From contig JAOADV010000014.1 of the NCBI GenBank assembly GCA_026417135.1, positions 1 to 56,558 on the forward strand: a stretch of DNA of 56,558 bases, in the 5' to 3' direction. This document shows positions 1 to 9,803 of this stretch, one piece after another. Each line of letters begins with the position of its first letter. Position 1 is the first letter of the stretch. The stretch comes from Ignavibacteria bacterium. GTDB taxonomy: Bacteria; Bacteroidota; Ignavibacteria; Kapaibacteriales; UBA2268. The notes beneath the pieces were generated by a model. It worked only from the letters and a program-made list of their open reading frames with translations. It made no database searches and was not told where the DNA came from. Both the position numbers and the translations under genes were made by a program.

Positions 1-99
1 GAAAAAAACAATGGCTCTATCAGAGTCGAAAGTACATTAGGCAAAGGTTCTAAATTTATTCTTACTCTACCCAAATATGTTAAGCCCTCTGCTGAATAA
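1..99 (+). CDS. Sensor histidine kinase, C-terminal end (partial)
   Basis: Only the last 32 codons are in the window; the gene begins to the left. The frame starting at base 1 reads NNGSIRVESTLGKGSKFILT followed by LP and a short tail to a TAA at 97-99. This is the typical end of a histidine kinase ATPase domain: the G2 box (G-x-G-S-x-F) and the final beta strand. The protein would autophosphorylate on a histidine upstream and signal to a response regulator. The sensor part and partner cannot be seen. The gene sits just upstream of flagellin, but the 250-base gap and a separate promoter argue against co-transcription. Confidence 0.75.
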   Translation, partial: EKNNGSIRVESTLGKGSKFILTLPKYVKPSAE

Positions 100-288
100 A
101 TTTGGCTAAAATTCTTCACTTGTTCAGTTAAGTCCAAAAATTTCAAAAAATATTAAGCATTTTTCTGTCGTTTTTTCGCCAATTCAAGAACTTTTTCAAA
201 GAAAAACAATTAGATGAATTTTTGTAAACCCTTGATAATAAATGAGTTATCAGAAGAACATTATTCCTTTATTTTACAATTACTTCGA

Positions 289-305
289 TTGGCATATCTA
301 TTGAA
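289..305 (+). promoter_or_regulatory. Sigma-54-like -24/-12 promoter upstream of flagellin
   Basis: The string TTGGCATATCTATTGAA matches the sigma-54 consensus YTGGCACGNNNNTTGCW at the GG of the -24 element and the TTG of the -12 element. Exactly 10 bases separate the GG (291-292) from the G at 303, the fixed spacing of this class. The mismatches are T for C, A for G, and A for C in the final GC. Transcription would start near 315, about 38 bases before the flagellin ATG. Flagellar genes are often sigma-54 dependent in other phyla. No enhancer site was identified. Confidence 0.45.
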
Positions 306-352
306 AAAGAATAAATGCAATAGGTGAAAAAATTAACAATTAGGAGAAAAAA

Positions 353-1288
353 ATGCCATTTGCAATTGGAGGTACCCAGAGAATTCGAACAAATATACCC
401 GCAGAAAATGCATATAATGCATTAGAGGTTTCTAGCCGAAATATTTCTTTGCGTCAACTAAGATTATCGACTGGAAAACGAATCAATAATCCCAGCGACG
501 ATGTTGCTGGTTACATTACTTCTCGAGCATTACATTCGCGTAATGGAGCGATGAAAGCTGCACTTCTAGCTGTTAGCGATGCTTATGCAATTACTAACAT
601 TTCAATCGAGGCGCTCGACAATATTTCCCAACGTCTTCTTACTATAAAAGATACCGTTTCCCAAGCTGCGAGTGGGGCTTTGGGCACAGATGAAATTGTT
701 TCTCTTGCGAAGGCTGCGTATAGAATGGCTCAACAGATTCAAACCATTGTAGATACAACCGTCTACGGTGGGAAGCAGTTACTCGACGGTACCTTTTCGG
801 CTTCTTTTGTTATCGGAATGAATGCGAAATATGATTTGGTAACTCTTTCTGTTGATTTAACCACATTTAACTCGGATTACAATATTCCGAGTGGTCAATT
901 TGATATTAAAGCATTGTTTGCCGAACATTTTGCTGGGGTTAGTGGTTTAGATTTAACGAGCTTAAATGCAGTTTCGACCAGCAACCTTGGAGTTTTTTCG
1001 GCAACCCAAATCAATCTGACAATTCAAAGCTTGAACCAAGCTTTGCAAAATGTGAATAAAGTAGCTTCCCTACTCGGTGGTATTAGTAACCGTCTGAGCT
1101 CGCAAGAAGACTTACTTAAAGCACAAATTACGAATTATAATGCTGCAATTTCTCGTATTGAAGATGCAGATGTTGCTCTTGAGCAGTTAGAACTTATCAA
1201 AGCACAATTCCTACAACAAGCCTCTTTGGTTTCTCTTGCTCAAGCTAATGCAAACCCACAAGCATTTTTGCAACTAATACGCGGTTAA
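353..1288 (+). CDS. fliC: Flagellin
   Basis: Structural subunit of the flagellar filament, 311 residues. The N-terminal D0/D1 helices carry the flagellin signature (LSTGKRINNPSDDVAGY near residues 38-54). The C-terminal D1/D0 helices are present too (ISRIEDADVALEQLELIKAQ, then FLQQASLVSLAQANANPQAF). The middle is short, so the variable surface domains D2/D3 are nearly absent and this is a minimal flagellin. An AGGAG at 342-346 lies six bases before the ATG, an unusually good ribosome site for this window. It is monocistronic, with its own sigma-54-like promoter and a strong terminator. No other flagellar structural gene is nearby except a FlgD-like protein at 38651-39379, which probably has another role. 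Confidence 0.92.
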   Translation: MPFAIGGTQRIRTNIPAENAYNALEVSSRNISLRQLRLSTGKRINNPSDDVAGYITSRALHSRNGAMKAALLAVSDAYAITNISIEALDNISQRLLTIKDTVSQAASGALGTDEIVSLAKAAYRMAQQIQTIVDTTVYGGKQLLDGTFSASFVIGMNAKYDLVTLSVDLTTFNSDYNIPSGQFDIKALFAEHFAGVSGLDLTSLNAVSTSNLGVFSATQINLTIQSLNQALQNVNKVASLLGGISNRLSSQEDLLKAQITNYNAAISRIEDADVALEQLELIKAQFLQQASLVSLAQANANPQAFLQLIRG

Positions 1289-1327
1289 ATAAATTCTCCT
1301 ACCAATTCCTACCAAAACCTCGAATCG

Positions 1328-1356
1328 GGCAAATCAGGGGGGGATTTGCCTTTTTT
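1328..1356 (+). terminator. Rho-independent terminator of flagellin
   Basis: GGCAAATC (1328-1335) pairs with GATTTGCC (1343-1350) around a 7-base loop, followed directly by TTTTTT at 1351-1356. It lies 40 bases after the flagellin stop codon and before the convergent dnaX gene. Confidence 0.9.
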
Positions 1357-1381
1357 ATTTTTCAGGAGAGTTTTGGGCTTA

Positions 1382-3022
1382 TCATTTTTGAGGTAGTGGG
1401 TATTCTTTCCCACCAAAAAGTTCTATTATGATTTTTTCTGCTTCGCTTAAATTACCCTTTTTTGGAGAGAAATTAGATGATACTGAGTTGAACTCCTTTC
1501 CAACATTGATGTTTTCTTCTTTAAGACTTTTGGAACTTCTTGCGTCTTTGAAAATTACTTCTAAGTCGTAGTCTTTGCCAAAAAATTCCTTTATAGCTGC
1601 TTTTATCTTGTTCTTCCGAGAATTAATAGTTTCGAAAGTGATTTCGCTCAGAGCAACCAAAAGAATTTGCCTGTCCTTAAATTCTACTTCGAGAAGTTGG
1701 CTCTCGATAAAAGACTTTAATCCATTTAGATTTTTATATTTTTCCAGAAATTCCTCCCATTTTTTGTTTTCCGCAACTTTCTCATTACCTACCTTTTTAA
1801 CAGAAGCGATAACAGCAGATTTCTCTTTGAGTTTGTTTTCGGTTAAATTTTTGTTCGAATAAGAAACAGTCTCGCTTTGGAAGTTCAATTCTTTCAAACT
1901 TTTTATTTCTTTAATAAGTTCATCGATTTCTTTAACACTTGGCATATCAATAATTTGAGCAAGTAGAAGTTCAAGTCGGATTTTAGGCATCGAAGCAAAC
2001 TTTATCTGTTGCTCAGTTTGAGAAATTAGATTCATAATCCTAATTGTGTCTTTAATAGAAAATTTATCGGCTGTGTCTTTGTATTTTTTTCGTAATACAT
2101 CGGGAGTCTTTAAGAAATCTTCCAAGTCGGTCATCTGGGAAACAAAAATATTACGAAAATGTTCGAGAAGACCAGAGATGAATTCATTGTAGTCGTAACC
2201 TTTATTTGTTATCTCGTTGCAAATTTCAAAAGCCTTTGAAACTTCTCTATTCAAATAAGCATCGGAGACCATAAAGTAGTAATCGAGGTCGATAAAATGG
2301 AGAATTTCTTTAACCAAATCATATTTAATTTTATTTCCAGCAGAAGTTACGAATTGGTCGAAAATACTTTGTGCATCGCGCATCGAACCATCTGCTTTTT
2401 TTGCAATTGTATAAAGGCTCATTTCGTCGATTTGGATACCTTCGGCTTTTGCTATTCTGGAAATATGCTCCACAATTTCTTTAATCTCGAGGCGATGAAA
2501 ATCGAACCGCTGACATCTGCTTACTATTGTTGGAATTACTTTATGGCTTTCAGTAGTTGCAAATATAAAGACTAAATGTTGTGGAGGTTCTTCTAATGTT
2601 TTCAACAAAGCATTGAAAGCCGAAGTTGAAAGCATATGAACTTCGTCGATGATGTAGATTTTGTATTTTCCCGATACTGGTGGATATTTCACATTCTCTC
2701 GCAAGGTCCGTATATCGTCGACACTATTATTCGATGCTCCATCTATTTCTACGACATCGAGGGAACGACCATCGAGAATTGCTAAACAAGAATCGCATTT
2801 ATTGCAAGGTTCGCCATCGTCGAGACTTTTGCAATTTAATGCTCTTGCCAAAATTCTTGCTGTTGTGGTTTTCCCTATTCCGCGAGGTCCACTAAATAAA
2901 TATGCGTGATAAATTCTCTGCATTCGGACAGCATTTTTCAATGTACGCGTGATATGGTTTTGTCCGATAACTTCGTCAAATCTTAAAGGTCGCCACTTCC
3001 TTGCTGTTACAGTATAGTCCAA
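1382..3022 (-). CDS. dnaX: DNA polymerase III subunit gamma/tau
   Basis: Clamp-loader ATPase of the replicative polymerase, 546 residues. It has Walker A GPRGIGKTTTAR (about 45-56), zinc-binding cysteines C64, C73, C76 and C79, Walker B IIDEVH (about 124-129) and the SRC arginine-finger motif near 168. The C-terminal third is lysine-rich and low in complexity, with a short tau-like end. The start codon is TTG: the frame begins MDYTVTARKWRP, matching the conserved N-terminus of DnaX, and a TAA lies two codons upstream, so no ATG is available. It is divergent from the protease at 3151. The short gap (3023-3150) must hold promoters for both. Confidence 0.93.
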   Translation of the reverse strand: MDYTVTARKWRPLRFDEVIGQNHITRTLKNAVRMQRIYHAYLFSGPRGIGKTTTARILARALNCKSLDDGEPCNKCDSCLAILDGRSLDVVEIDGASNNSVDDIRTLRENVKYPPVSGKYKIYIIDEVHMLSTSAFNALLKTLEEPPQHLVFIFATTESHKVIPTIVSRCQRFDFHRLEIKEIVEHISRIAKAEGIQIDEMSLYTIAKKADGSMRDAQSIFDQFVTSAGNKIKYDLVKEILHFIDLDYYFMVSDAYLNREVSKAFEICNEITNKGYDYNEFISGLLEHFRNIFVSQMTDLEDFLKTPDVLRKKYKDTADKFSIKDTIRIMNLISQTEQQIKFASMPKIRLELLLAQIIDMPSVKEIDELIKEIKSLKELNFQSETVSYSNKNLTENKLKEKSAVIASVKKVGNEKVAENKKWEEFLEKYKNLNGLKSFIESQLLEVEFKDRQILLVALSEITFETINSRKNKIKAAIKEFFGKDYDLEVIFKDARSSKSLKEENINVGKEFNSVSSNFSPKKGNLSEAEKIIIELFGGKEYPLPQK

Positions 3023-3150
3023 CTTTTATAAACATTGTCTTACAAATGAGTTTTAAAATTAAGAAAAAAGTTAAATTTTTTTGTTGTTTTCTTGAACTAA
3101 TATGTAATTTGCATTTTGCTTCGTCATTTATTGCGTTAAGATATGTTAAT

Positions 3151-5943
3151 ATGAGGAAAAGTATTTTTTTGATTTATATTTTCTCTTTAATAAGTGTTTT
3201 TGCTAACGATTTACCAGTCGGATTATACATAAGATTTCGAAACCAGCTTGATAAGAACGAAATCTCGAAAATTTTCTCGGCTAACAGGTTGGTTAATTTT
3301 AGTCAACTTCTTCCCATAGAATTGTCGATTGCGTATAGAATGAAACAAAACAATGAACCTTTGAATTTTGACCCGGATATATTAAAAAATATAATTGCTG
3401 CGGAAGAGCCACTACTTCGAACATATTTCGTTCACCCACCATCGACGAACATTGATATTTGGAAATATTGTCGCACACTTGTCGAAGCAAACCCCGAAAT
3501 AGAAATAGCCGAACCTGTGTTTCCCGATATCCCATTGAAAATTCCAAACGACCCTTATGCTCCCCAACAGCTAATGCTTGCTACAATAAAAGCTTTCGAT
3601 ACTTGGGATTACTTCGAAGGGGACACAAATGTTGTTATTGGAATTGTCGATACTGGAGTTTTGCAAAACCACGAAGATTTGCAAAATTCCATTGCTCCGA
3701 ATTGGAAAGAAATTCCCGACAACAACATAGACGACGACGGGAATGGCTACATCGACGACCATCGGGGCTTTAATCTTGCCTATGCATCCGAAGGAAATCC
3801 CGGAAATACATTTCATACTAACGAACACGGAACTGCTGTTGCTGGAATTGCGGGAGCAACTACAAACAACCAAAAGGGAATTGCAGGTGTTGCAAACAAA
3901 TGCAGGATTTTCCCAATTAAGGCTTCTCGAATAACCAGCTCCGATAGAATTGACTTTGGTTATCTTGGCATACTTTACGCTGCTGTTCGCGGTTTTCAAG
4001 TTGTCAATTGCAGTTGGGGGTCCCCAGCTTCGAGAAAAGTATTTTCACCAATTGAGCAGTCCATTATCGACTATGCTGTTGCTCGTGGAGTCGTGGTTGT
4101 TGTCGCTGGCGGAAATGGAAACAACTCGCCAATGTTGTGGTATCCAGCTGGGTATTCTGGAGTCCTTGCCGTTGGCGAAGTAAATCAATCCGATTTGGTA
4201 ACAGGGACAACTACTATAAACGAGACTATTAGAATTATGGCTCCGGGCATCGGGAATTGGATAACAAACAATCATCCAAATGGTTATAGCTCGCCGAATT
4301 ACGGCGGTACATCTTGGTCGACAGCTGTAATTTCTGGAGCTGTGGCAACCGTTAGAGCCAAATATCCACAGCTCGATGCATTGCAAACAATTGAATATGT
4401 TCGCCAATTAACCGATGATATTTCTGAATACACAGCTTCTTTTCCCTATGTGGTTCCGGGTCGGATTAACTTAAAAAAAATGCTCGAAGTTCCTCCATTT
4501 AGTATACCCGGAATTAAACCTAAGGCTTTTAAAACTTACACAACTAATGGTAGAATCGAAGAAAGGTTTAATCCCGGCGATACAGTTGTCCTTGTAATCG
4601 ACGCACAAAATTATTTAGGAAAAGCCGAAAACCTTCGTTTCGAACTTTCCGTCGCCGACATTTTCGACAATTCTCTCGAAGTTGTTGAAAACGAATTCCG
4701 AAAAAGCATAGTCGAAAGAAATGAATCTTTCAGCATAGGACCATTTTCTTTTCGGATTAAAGCAAAGAATGAAGGGAGAACTTTCCTTCGAGTTGATATT
4801 TTTGGCGACAACAATTATAAGGATTTTTTCCTTGTGCCTTTTGTCCCGACTTTGAACATAGCAAATTTTGAGAACGATTCGATAGCATTTTCAATTTCGG
4901 AAAAAGGGACCATTGGTTTTTGGGGAACTGGCGAAAGAAAAGTCGGAAAAGGTATAGCGAGCAAATCTTTGGGGAATCAGCTCTTTAAAGGTGGCATCAT
5001 TATAACCGAAGAAAATACCAGAATTGTTACTGGTTTATTTAGCACAAATCCCGATGGTTCTGATTTTTATCCTCTGAAACCATTTACCGAACCAAACCGA
5101 AACATAGCAATTGTTGACGATGAAATTGCTCCAATCTTGGATAGAATAGGTTTGGAGCTCGAACAAAATGTTTTCGTTCCAATAGGTGGCGAAAAGTATT
5201 TCAAGATACATTTCAAAATCCGAAATCGTTCGAACCGAAACATCAAGAATCTTTCCGTCGGATATTATTTGGATTGGGATGTAGCGCAAAAAGCAGATAG
5301 CAACTTTGGATATCTTGTTCCCGACGCAATCCCACCAGAATTTTCGAGAACAGCGTCGGCTGTTCAATTTGTTCAAAATATTGATACAACGGTAATTATT
5401 GGAGTCGGCGTATTCTCCGAAAATAATTTGGATGTTGCACAGTCGGCACTTTTAAGCCCAGAAATTACTTCTAATTTTACACGCGAAAGACAAATTTTAG
5501 CAATGAACTCTGGCACGGCTTTACAATTTAAGGGAATTGGTGATATTTCGATGACTTCTGGGATGAAGTTCACTGAACCAATTCCACCAAAAACGGAAAG
5601 AGAATTTACGATGATGATTGCAATCGCACAAAATCCAAATGAATTAAAGAATTTGTTCTTAAGCAAAGTAAGTTCAACTCCGACTGAACGCAAAATAGAC
5701 GAAAAACTTATTATCTATCCAATTCCTGCCGAAGAAAGTATATCCTTGGAATTATCAGAAAATATTAGTTTTCCAGCTAAGTACGAGTTGGTCGATTACT
5801 TAGGTAGGGAAATAGCCGAAGGTACTTTCTTCCGAAAAGACTCGTTAATCGAAATTTCTGGAATCCCCGATGGAATTTATTTTTTGAAAATTTACTGCAA
5901 TGGCAAAATTTATACCCAAAAATTTGTTAAGCAACAGAGATGA
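3151..5943 (+). CDS. Secreted S8 subtilisin-like serine protease with T9SS sorting domain
   Basis: Predicted secreted protease of 930 residues. The frame stays open upstream to 3001, but the ATG at 3151 is preferred because it begins a signal peptide ([18 protein letters not shown]). The peptidase S8 catalytic triad is D167 (GIVDTGV), H226 (NEHGTAVAG) and S388 (GGTSWSTA); AGGNGNN supplies the oxyanion-hole asparagine. Two aspartate-rich segments (near 190-203) look calcium binding. After the catalytic domain come beta-rich Ig-like regions, then a C-terminal type A sorting domain (about 855-930: [15 protein letters not shown] ... [12 protein letters not shown]). The protein should cross the outer membrane by T9SS and stay on or leave the surface. 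It overlaps yjbQ by four bases and heads a seven-gene run. Confidence 0.9.
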   Translation: MRKSIFLIYIFSLISVFANDLPVGLYIRFRNQLDKNEISKIFSANRLVNFSQLLPIELSIAYRMKQNNEPLNFDPDILKNIIAAEEPLLRTYFVHPPSTNIDIWKYCRTLVEANPEIEIAEPVFPDIPLKIPNDPYAPQQLMLATIKAFDTWDYFEGDTNVVIGIVDTGVLQNHEDLQNSIAPNWKEIPDNNIDDDGNGYIDDHRGFNLAYASEGNPGNTFHTNEHGTAVAGIAGATTNNQKGIAGVANKCRIFPIKASRITSSDRIDFGYLGILYAAVRGFQVVNCSWGSPASRKVFSPIEQSIIDYAVARGVVVVVAGGNGNNSPMLWYPAGYSGVLAVGEVNQSDLVTGTTTINETIRIMAPGIGNWITNNHPNGYSSPNYGGTSWSTAVISGAVATVRAKYPQLDALQTIEYVRQLTDDISEYTASFPYVVPGRINLKKMLEVPPFSIPGIKPKAFKTYTTNGRIEERFNPGDTVVLVIDAQNYLGKAENLRFELSVADIFDNSLEVVENEFRKSIVERNESFSIGPFSFRIKAKNEGRTFLRVDIFGDNNYKDFFLVPFVPTLNIANFENDSIAFSISEKGTIGFWGTGERKVGKGIASKSLGNQLFKGGIIITEENTRIVTGLFSTNPDGSDFYPLKPFTEPNRNIAIVDDEIAPILDRIGLELEQNVFVPIGGEKYFKIHFKIRNRSNRNIKNLSVGYYLDWDVAQKADSNFGYLVPDAIPPEFSRTASAVQFVQNIDTTVIIGVGVFSENNLDVAQSALLSPEITSNFTRERQILAMNSGTALQFKGIGDISMTSGMKFTEPIPPKTEREFTMMIAIAQNPNELKNLFLSKVSSTPTERKIDEKLIIYPIPAEESISLELSENISFPAKYELVDYLGREIAEGTFFRKDSLIEISGIPDGIYFLKIYCNGKIYTQKFVKQQR

Positions 5944-6356
5944 AATCATATCGAAAAGAAATTTGGTTCAACATTCCAAAACGGAGAGCCTTCGTAAACA
6001 TCACGCCAGAAGTTGAAAAGTGTGTAATCGAAAGTGGAGTTAAAGAGGGGCTCTGCTTGGTCAATTCAATGCACATTACATCGAGTGTATTTATCAACGA
6101 TGATGAAAGAGGCTTACACGAGGATTTTGAACTATGGCTCGAACGACTTGCCCCAGAAAAACCCCATTCGCAATACAAGCACAATACGTTCGAAGATAAT
6201 GCTGATGCCCACTTAAAGCGACAAATAATGGGACGCGAAGTTGTTGTTGCTATTACCAATGGAAAATTAGATTTTGGACCTTGGGAACAGATATTTTATG
6301 GCGAATTCGATGGAAACAGGCGAAAGCGAGTTTTAGTAAAAATTATTGGGGAATAG
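5940..6356 (+). CDS. yjbQ: YjbQ family protein (UPF0047)
   Basis: 138 residues, about the normal length for the YjbQ/UPF0047 family. Visible family motifs are [14 protein letters not shown] in the first half and, in the second half, [12 protein letters not shown], then [13 protein letters not shown] and [10 protein letters not shown]. The family forms a small trimeric beta barrel; a weak thiamin phosphate synthase activity has been reported for some members, but its cellular role is uncertain. The ATG overlaps the protease stop (ATGA), so the two are probably translationally coupled. The function does not obviously match its neighbours. Confidence 0.88.
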   Translation: MKSYRKEIWFNIPKRRAFVNITPEVEKCVIESGVKEGLCLVNSMHITSSVFINDDERGLHEDFELWLERLAPEKPHSQYKHNTFEDNADAHLKRQIMGREVVVAITNGKLDFGPWEQIFYGEFDGNRRKRVLVKIIGE

Positions 6357-6359
6357 GAA

Positions 6360-6632
6360 ATGGAATTCTCCCAAGTTGTTGGCACTATTGCTGCTTTACT
6401 GACAACCTCGGCTTTTCTACCCCAAGCAATAAAAATTATCAAAACAAAAAGCACCAACGATATCTCGCTTTTTATGTACTTAATACTTTCGATTGGAATT
6501 CTTCTTTGGCTAATCTATGGAATTATCATAGGGGAATTCCCAATTATCTTTGCAAACTCAATTGGATTTACATTTACTTTTTCAATTTTAGTGCTAAAAA
6601 TAAGATACGGGAAAAAAAATGCAAGAAATTAG
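6360..6632 (+). CDS. SemiSWEET family sugar transporter
   Basis: A 90-residue membrane protein with three predicted transmembrane helices, the unit of a triple-helix bundle. Bacterial SemiSWEETs form dimers that let sugars pass down their gradient. The PQ motif follows the first helix (AFLPQAIKIIKTKSTNDIS, about 19-37), as in the MtN3/saliva/PQ-loop family; the later LSIGILLWLIYGI helix also fits. It starts three bases after yjbQ and ends inside the start of nadB (14-base overlap), so all three are co-transcribed. Substrate is unknown. Confidence 0.85.
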   Translation: MEFSQVVGTIAALLTTSAFLPQAIKIIKTKSTNDISLFMYLILSIGILLWLIYGIIIGEFPIIFANSIGFTFTFSILVLKIRYGKKNARN

Positions 6633-8169
6633 AACTGAGATTCTTGTTATTGGTTCTGGCGTTGCAGGTTTGATTTCTGCTTTAACAGCTGCCGACCTTG
6701 GGCGGGAAGTTCTTGTGATTTCCAAGTTGCCCACACTTTTAAGTGGAAATACTCCTTGGGCACAAGGTGGAATAGTATTTCTTGGGAAAGACGATAGTCC
6801 AGAAAAACTTAAAAAAGATATAATCGATGCTGGGCATTATCATTCATGGGAACCAGCTGTCGATTTTATCGTCCAAGAAGGACCTCGGCTTGTTAAAGAA
6901 TTATTAATCGAAAAATATGGTGTCCTTTTCGATAGAAACGCCGACGGCGAATTGCACTTGACTTCCGAAGGTGCTCATTCGACAAGCAGAATAATTCATT
7001 CGAAGGACAAAACTGGAGAAATCATACATTTGACTTTAATCGAAAAAGCACAGAAACACCCAAATATCAAGTTCCTTGTGGACCATACTGCAGTCGATTT
7101 ATTAACACTTTCGCATCACTCAACTAAATCGACAGATATTTACGAAAAACCAACTTGCTTTGGGGCTTTTGTTTTAAACAATCAAACTGGAAAAGTTTTC
7201 CCTATTTTTGCATATAACACAATTTTAGCAACTGGGGGACTTGGGCAAATTTATCTACATACTACAAATCCACCCGAAGCAACTGGAGACGGAATCGCAA
7301 TGGCATATAGGGCAGGAGTTCGTCTTTTAAATTTACAATTTATCCAATTTCATCCGACTGCTTTCTATAGCGAGAGAGTGAACCTTTTAATTAGCGAGGC
7401 CGTTCGTGGCGAAGGTGGCAAACTTATCGACAAGTATGGAAGGGAGTTTATGAATGAATACCACGAAAATGGTTCACTTGCTCCACGCGATATTGTCGCC
7501 CGAAGTATTCACCAAACTATGTTGAAAACAAATCATCCTTGTGTTTATTTGGATATTTCTTTCAAAAGCTCAGATTGGATAAAGTCGAGATTTCCTACCA
7601 TATATCAAAATCTTTTGAAAGCTGGAATCGATATGACCGTCGAGCCTATTCCGGTCGTTCCAGCTGCCCATTATTCCTGCGGTGGTTTGGGAGTTAGCCT
7701 AAAAGGGAAGACCTCGCTTTCGCGACTCTATGCAGTAGGTGAAGTTGCTTGCACTGGAGTGCACGGTGCGAACCGCCTCGCTTCGACATCCTTGCTCGAA
7801 GGAGTTGTCTGGGGTTATCACGCCGGCAAAAGTGCATCTGAAATTAATAAAAGCGACCAATACATACCAGAAATCTTCCCTTGGAAAGATGAAAACGAAT
7901 ATATCGACCCCGCTTTGATTGCCCAAGATTGGTTAACTATTAAAAACACTATGTGGAATTATGTTGGTCTTGTTCGTACTCGGCAAAGGCTTACCCGCGC
8001 AACAACAATACTTAGACATTTGCAAAACGAAATTGAGCAATTTTACAAAAGAGCCAAAATGAACAAAGAAATTCTCCAACTTCGAAATGGCATTATTACT
8101 GCTATTGCTGTAACAAATGCCTCTATTGAAGACAAAGTCAGTCGAGGTGCTCACTACCTTGAAAATTAA
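6619..8169 (+). CDS. nadB: L-aspartate oxidase
   Basis: First enzyme of de novo NAD synthesis: oxidises L-aspartate to iminoaspartate with FAD. 516 residues, normal length. It shows the N-terminal FAD-binding GSGVAGLISALTAAD (about 12-26), TPWAQGG, HSTSRIIHSKDKTG, QFIQFHPTAFY, the catalytic arginine region RGEGGKLID and PRDIVARSI, HYSCGGLGV and GANRLASTSLLEG. The HSTSRI and SCGG motifs separate it from succinate dehydrogenase flavoproteins, which share the fold. Its last 53 bases overlap the yihY-like gene. The partner quinolinate synthase (nadA) and nadC are not in the window. Confidence 0.93.
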   Translation: MQEIRTEILVIGSGVAGLISALTAADLGREVLVISKLPTLLSGNTPWAQGGIVFLGKDDSPEKLKKDIIDAGHYHSWEPAVDFIVQEGPRLVKELLIEKYGVLFDRNADGELHLTSEGAHSTSRIIHSKDKTGEIIHLTLIEKAQKHPNIKFLVDHTAVDLLTLSHHSTKSTDIYEKPTCFGAFVLNNQTGKVFPIFAYNTILATGGLGQIYLHTTNPPEATGDGIAMAYRAGVRLLNLQFIQFHPTAFYSERVNLLISEAVRGEGGKLIDKYGREFMNEYHENGSLAPRDIVARSIHQTMLKTNHPCVYLDISFKSSDWIKSRFPTIYQNLLKAGIDMTVEPIPVVPAAHYSCGGLGVSLKGKTSLSRLYAVGEVACTGVHGANRLASTSLLEGVVWGYHAGKSASEINKSDQYIPEIFPWKDENEYIDPALIAQDWLTIKNTMWNYVGLVRTRQRLTRATTILRHLQNEIEQFYKRAKMNKEILQLRNGIITAIAVTNASIEDKVSRGAHYLEN

Positions 8170-9055
8170 ATTGCCTAAATTTATTGTTTCGGCTTTTAGG
8201 TTTTTAGTTGACTTCTTCGATAGAATCGGCAATCACCATATTTTTCTCCTTTCCGCAGCAATTACATTCAATGCAATTCTATATATAGTTCCTTTGATAC
8301 TTGTAGTTATTTTTATTACTTATCTTTTTTTGAATAAAAGCGAATTCATCGAAATTATTCCAATTTTATTGCTTTCTTTTTTGCCCGAAACCGAAGAAAC
8401 TTATTATTTTTTAAGTAATTTGCTCATCGAGATAAATAAAATATTTTCTTTAAGCTCCTATCTGGGGTTAGCTGGGATTATTACATTACTTTGGCTTTCT
8501 TCGACTCTTTTAAGTTCCTTGCGAAGCAGTTTGAATGTCGTTTTCGAAGCAAAAGCACAAAAAGTTTTTATCATCTATCGCCTTAAAGATATGTTCTTGA
8601 CTTTGGTTTTGACTATCTTTATCTTACTGCTTGTTTATTTACTCCCTTTTTCGAATTTAATCTACAAGACTATGAGCAATATCTTGCCAGTCGAGTTTAT
8701 CCAAATTCTTTCGAAGTTAACTAGCCAATTTGTTTGGATACCACTTTATTTTTGTTTTTTTCTTTTCATCTATAAGTTCATCCCAAACAAAAAAATACCT
8801 TGGAAGGTTATCCTTTTCTCTTCAAGTCTTTCGACTATCCTTGTTGAAGTAGCTCGATTGCTTTTTACTTTTTACATCAAAAACATAGTTGACTATAGTA
8901 GGTTTTACGGGGCGTATGGTTTTCTTGTCGCAATATTAATCTGGTTGTATTATCTTTTCTTTATTGTTCTATTTTCGGCAGAATTTGTTCAGTTTGTTTT
9001 TGCGAAAAGAATTCAAGGAAATTATGATAGTTCACAAATTCAAGCCGATGAGTAA
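8117..9055 (+). CDS. YihY/virulence factor BrkB family membrane protein
   Basis: A polytopic inner-membrane protein with about six hydrophobic segments, typical of the YihY/BrkB family (formerly misnamed RNase BN). Family features include the N-terminal HHIFLLSAAITFNAILYIVP region and the C-terminal FYGAYGFLVAILIWLYYLFF followed by SAEF. Function is not established. The ATG at 8117 lies 53 bases inside nadB and gives 312 residues; in-frame GTG (8147) or TTG (8159) codons could be the real start and would shorten the overlap. It ends overlapping the methyltransferase gene by eight bases. Confidence 0.85.
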   Translation: MPLLKTKSVEVLTTLKIKLPKFIVSAFRFLVDFFDRIGNHHIFLLSAAITFNAILYIVPLILVVIFITYLFLNKSEFIEIIPILLLSFLPETEETYYFLSNLLIEINKIFSLSSYLGLAGIITLLWLSSTLLSSLRSSLNVVFEAKAQKVFIIYRLKDMFLTLVLTIFILLLVYLLPFSNLIYKTMSNILPVEFIQILSKLTSQFVWIPLYFCFFLFIYKFIPNKKIPWKVILFSSSLSTILVEVARLLFTFYIKNIVDYSRFYGAYGFLVAILIWLYYLFFIVLFSAEFVQFVFAKRIQGNYDSSQIQADE

Positions 9056-9803
9056 TAACTTAAAGAAGTTCATTACTTCTTTGAAAGACAAAACAAAAAG
9101 AAAGGAAACAGGATTGTTCATAGCCGAAGGGTATAAACTATGTAACGAACTGTACGAATCGAATTATTCGACCGAACTTGTGGTAATCGCTGGGAATGCA
9201 AATGAAAAGACCAGGGCTCTTGCAAAGAAATTTTTCGAAAGAGGAGTCGAAGTTTATTCGGCGCGTCGTTCACAATTTGAATCAATTTGCGAAACTGAAA
9301 CTCCACAAGACATCTTAGCCGTCGCAAAATCGCCCACCGAAAGTCTTCGCATTTCTTACCCTTTCCTTGTGCTCGACGGGGTAAGCGACCCCGGCAATCT
9401 TGGAACTATCATCAGAATAGCAGATTGGTTCGGAGTAAATTCAATCGTTGCGAGCAAAGATTGTGTCGAAAAATACAATCCTAAGGTAATACGAGCATCG
9501 ATGGGTTCGTTCTTTCGCGTCGATGTTTTCTACGTTGAAAAGTTAAGTAATTTCTTAACCGAAAGGAAAAAGGAAGCAAAAATTTTTGTCGCAACTCTAA
9601 GAGCAAATAATCAGCTAAACACACTCGAATTTCCCCAGAATTCGATTTTTGTTTTTGGCAACGAAGCTCGTGGCGTACGCAAAGAAATTCTTGAACTTGC
9701 CGACGAGCAATTTACTATCGAAGGGGCTGGTAATGCTGAATCTCTTAATGTTGCAATTTCTGTTGGCATTGTTCTTTACAAATATTTTCTACTTTCAAAA
9801 TGA
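9048..9803 (+). CDS. TrmH/SpoU family RNA 2'-O-ribose methyltransferase
   Basis: 251 residues from the ATG at 9048. An upstream in-frame ATG lies inside yihY and would add an unlike 28-residue extension. The N-terminal SpoU substrate-binding domain (to about 95) is followed by the knotted SpoU methyltransferase domain: motif 1 VLDGVSDPGNLGTIIRIADW, motif 2 VFGNEARGV and motif 3 ESLNVAISVGI, which build the trefoil-knot AdoMet site. It probably methylates rRNA (RlmB-like) or tRNA; the target cannot be told from sequence. It is tightly coupled to neighbours on both sides (8-base and 4-base overlaps). Confidence 0.9.
   Translation: MSNNLKKFITSLKDKTKRKETGLFIAEGYKLCNELYESNYSTELVVIAGNANEKTRALAKKFFERGVEVYSARRSQFESICETETPQDILAVAKSPTESLRISYPFLVLDGVSDPGNLGTIIRIADWFGVNSIVASKDCVEKYNPKVIRASMGSFFRVDVFYVEKLSNFLTERKKEAKIFVATLRANNQLNTLEFPQNSIFVFGNEARGVRKEILELADEQFTIEGAGNAESLNVAISVGIVLYKYFLLSK

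Noticed and set aside
3001-3150. N-terminal extension of the S8 protease upstream of 3151
   Set aside because: The extension would precede a good signal peptide and overlap the dnaX start; the ATG at 3151 explains the protein better.
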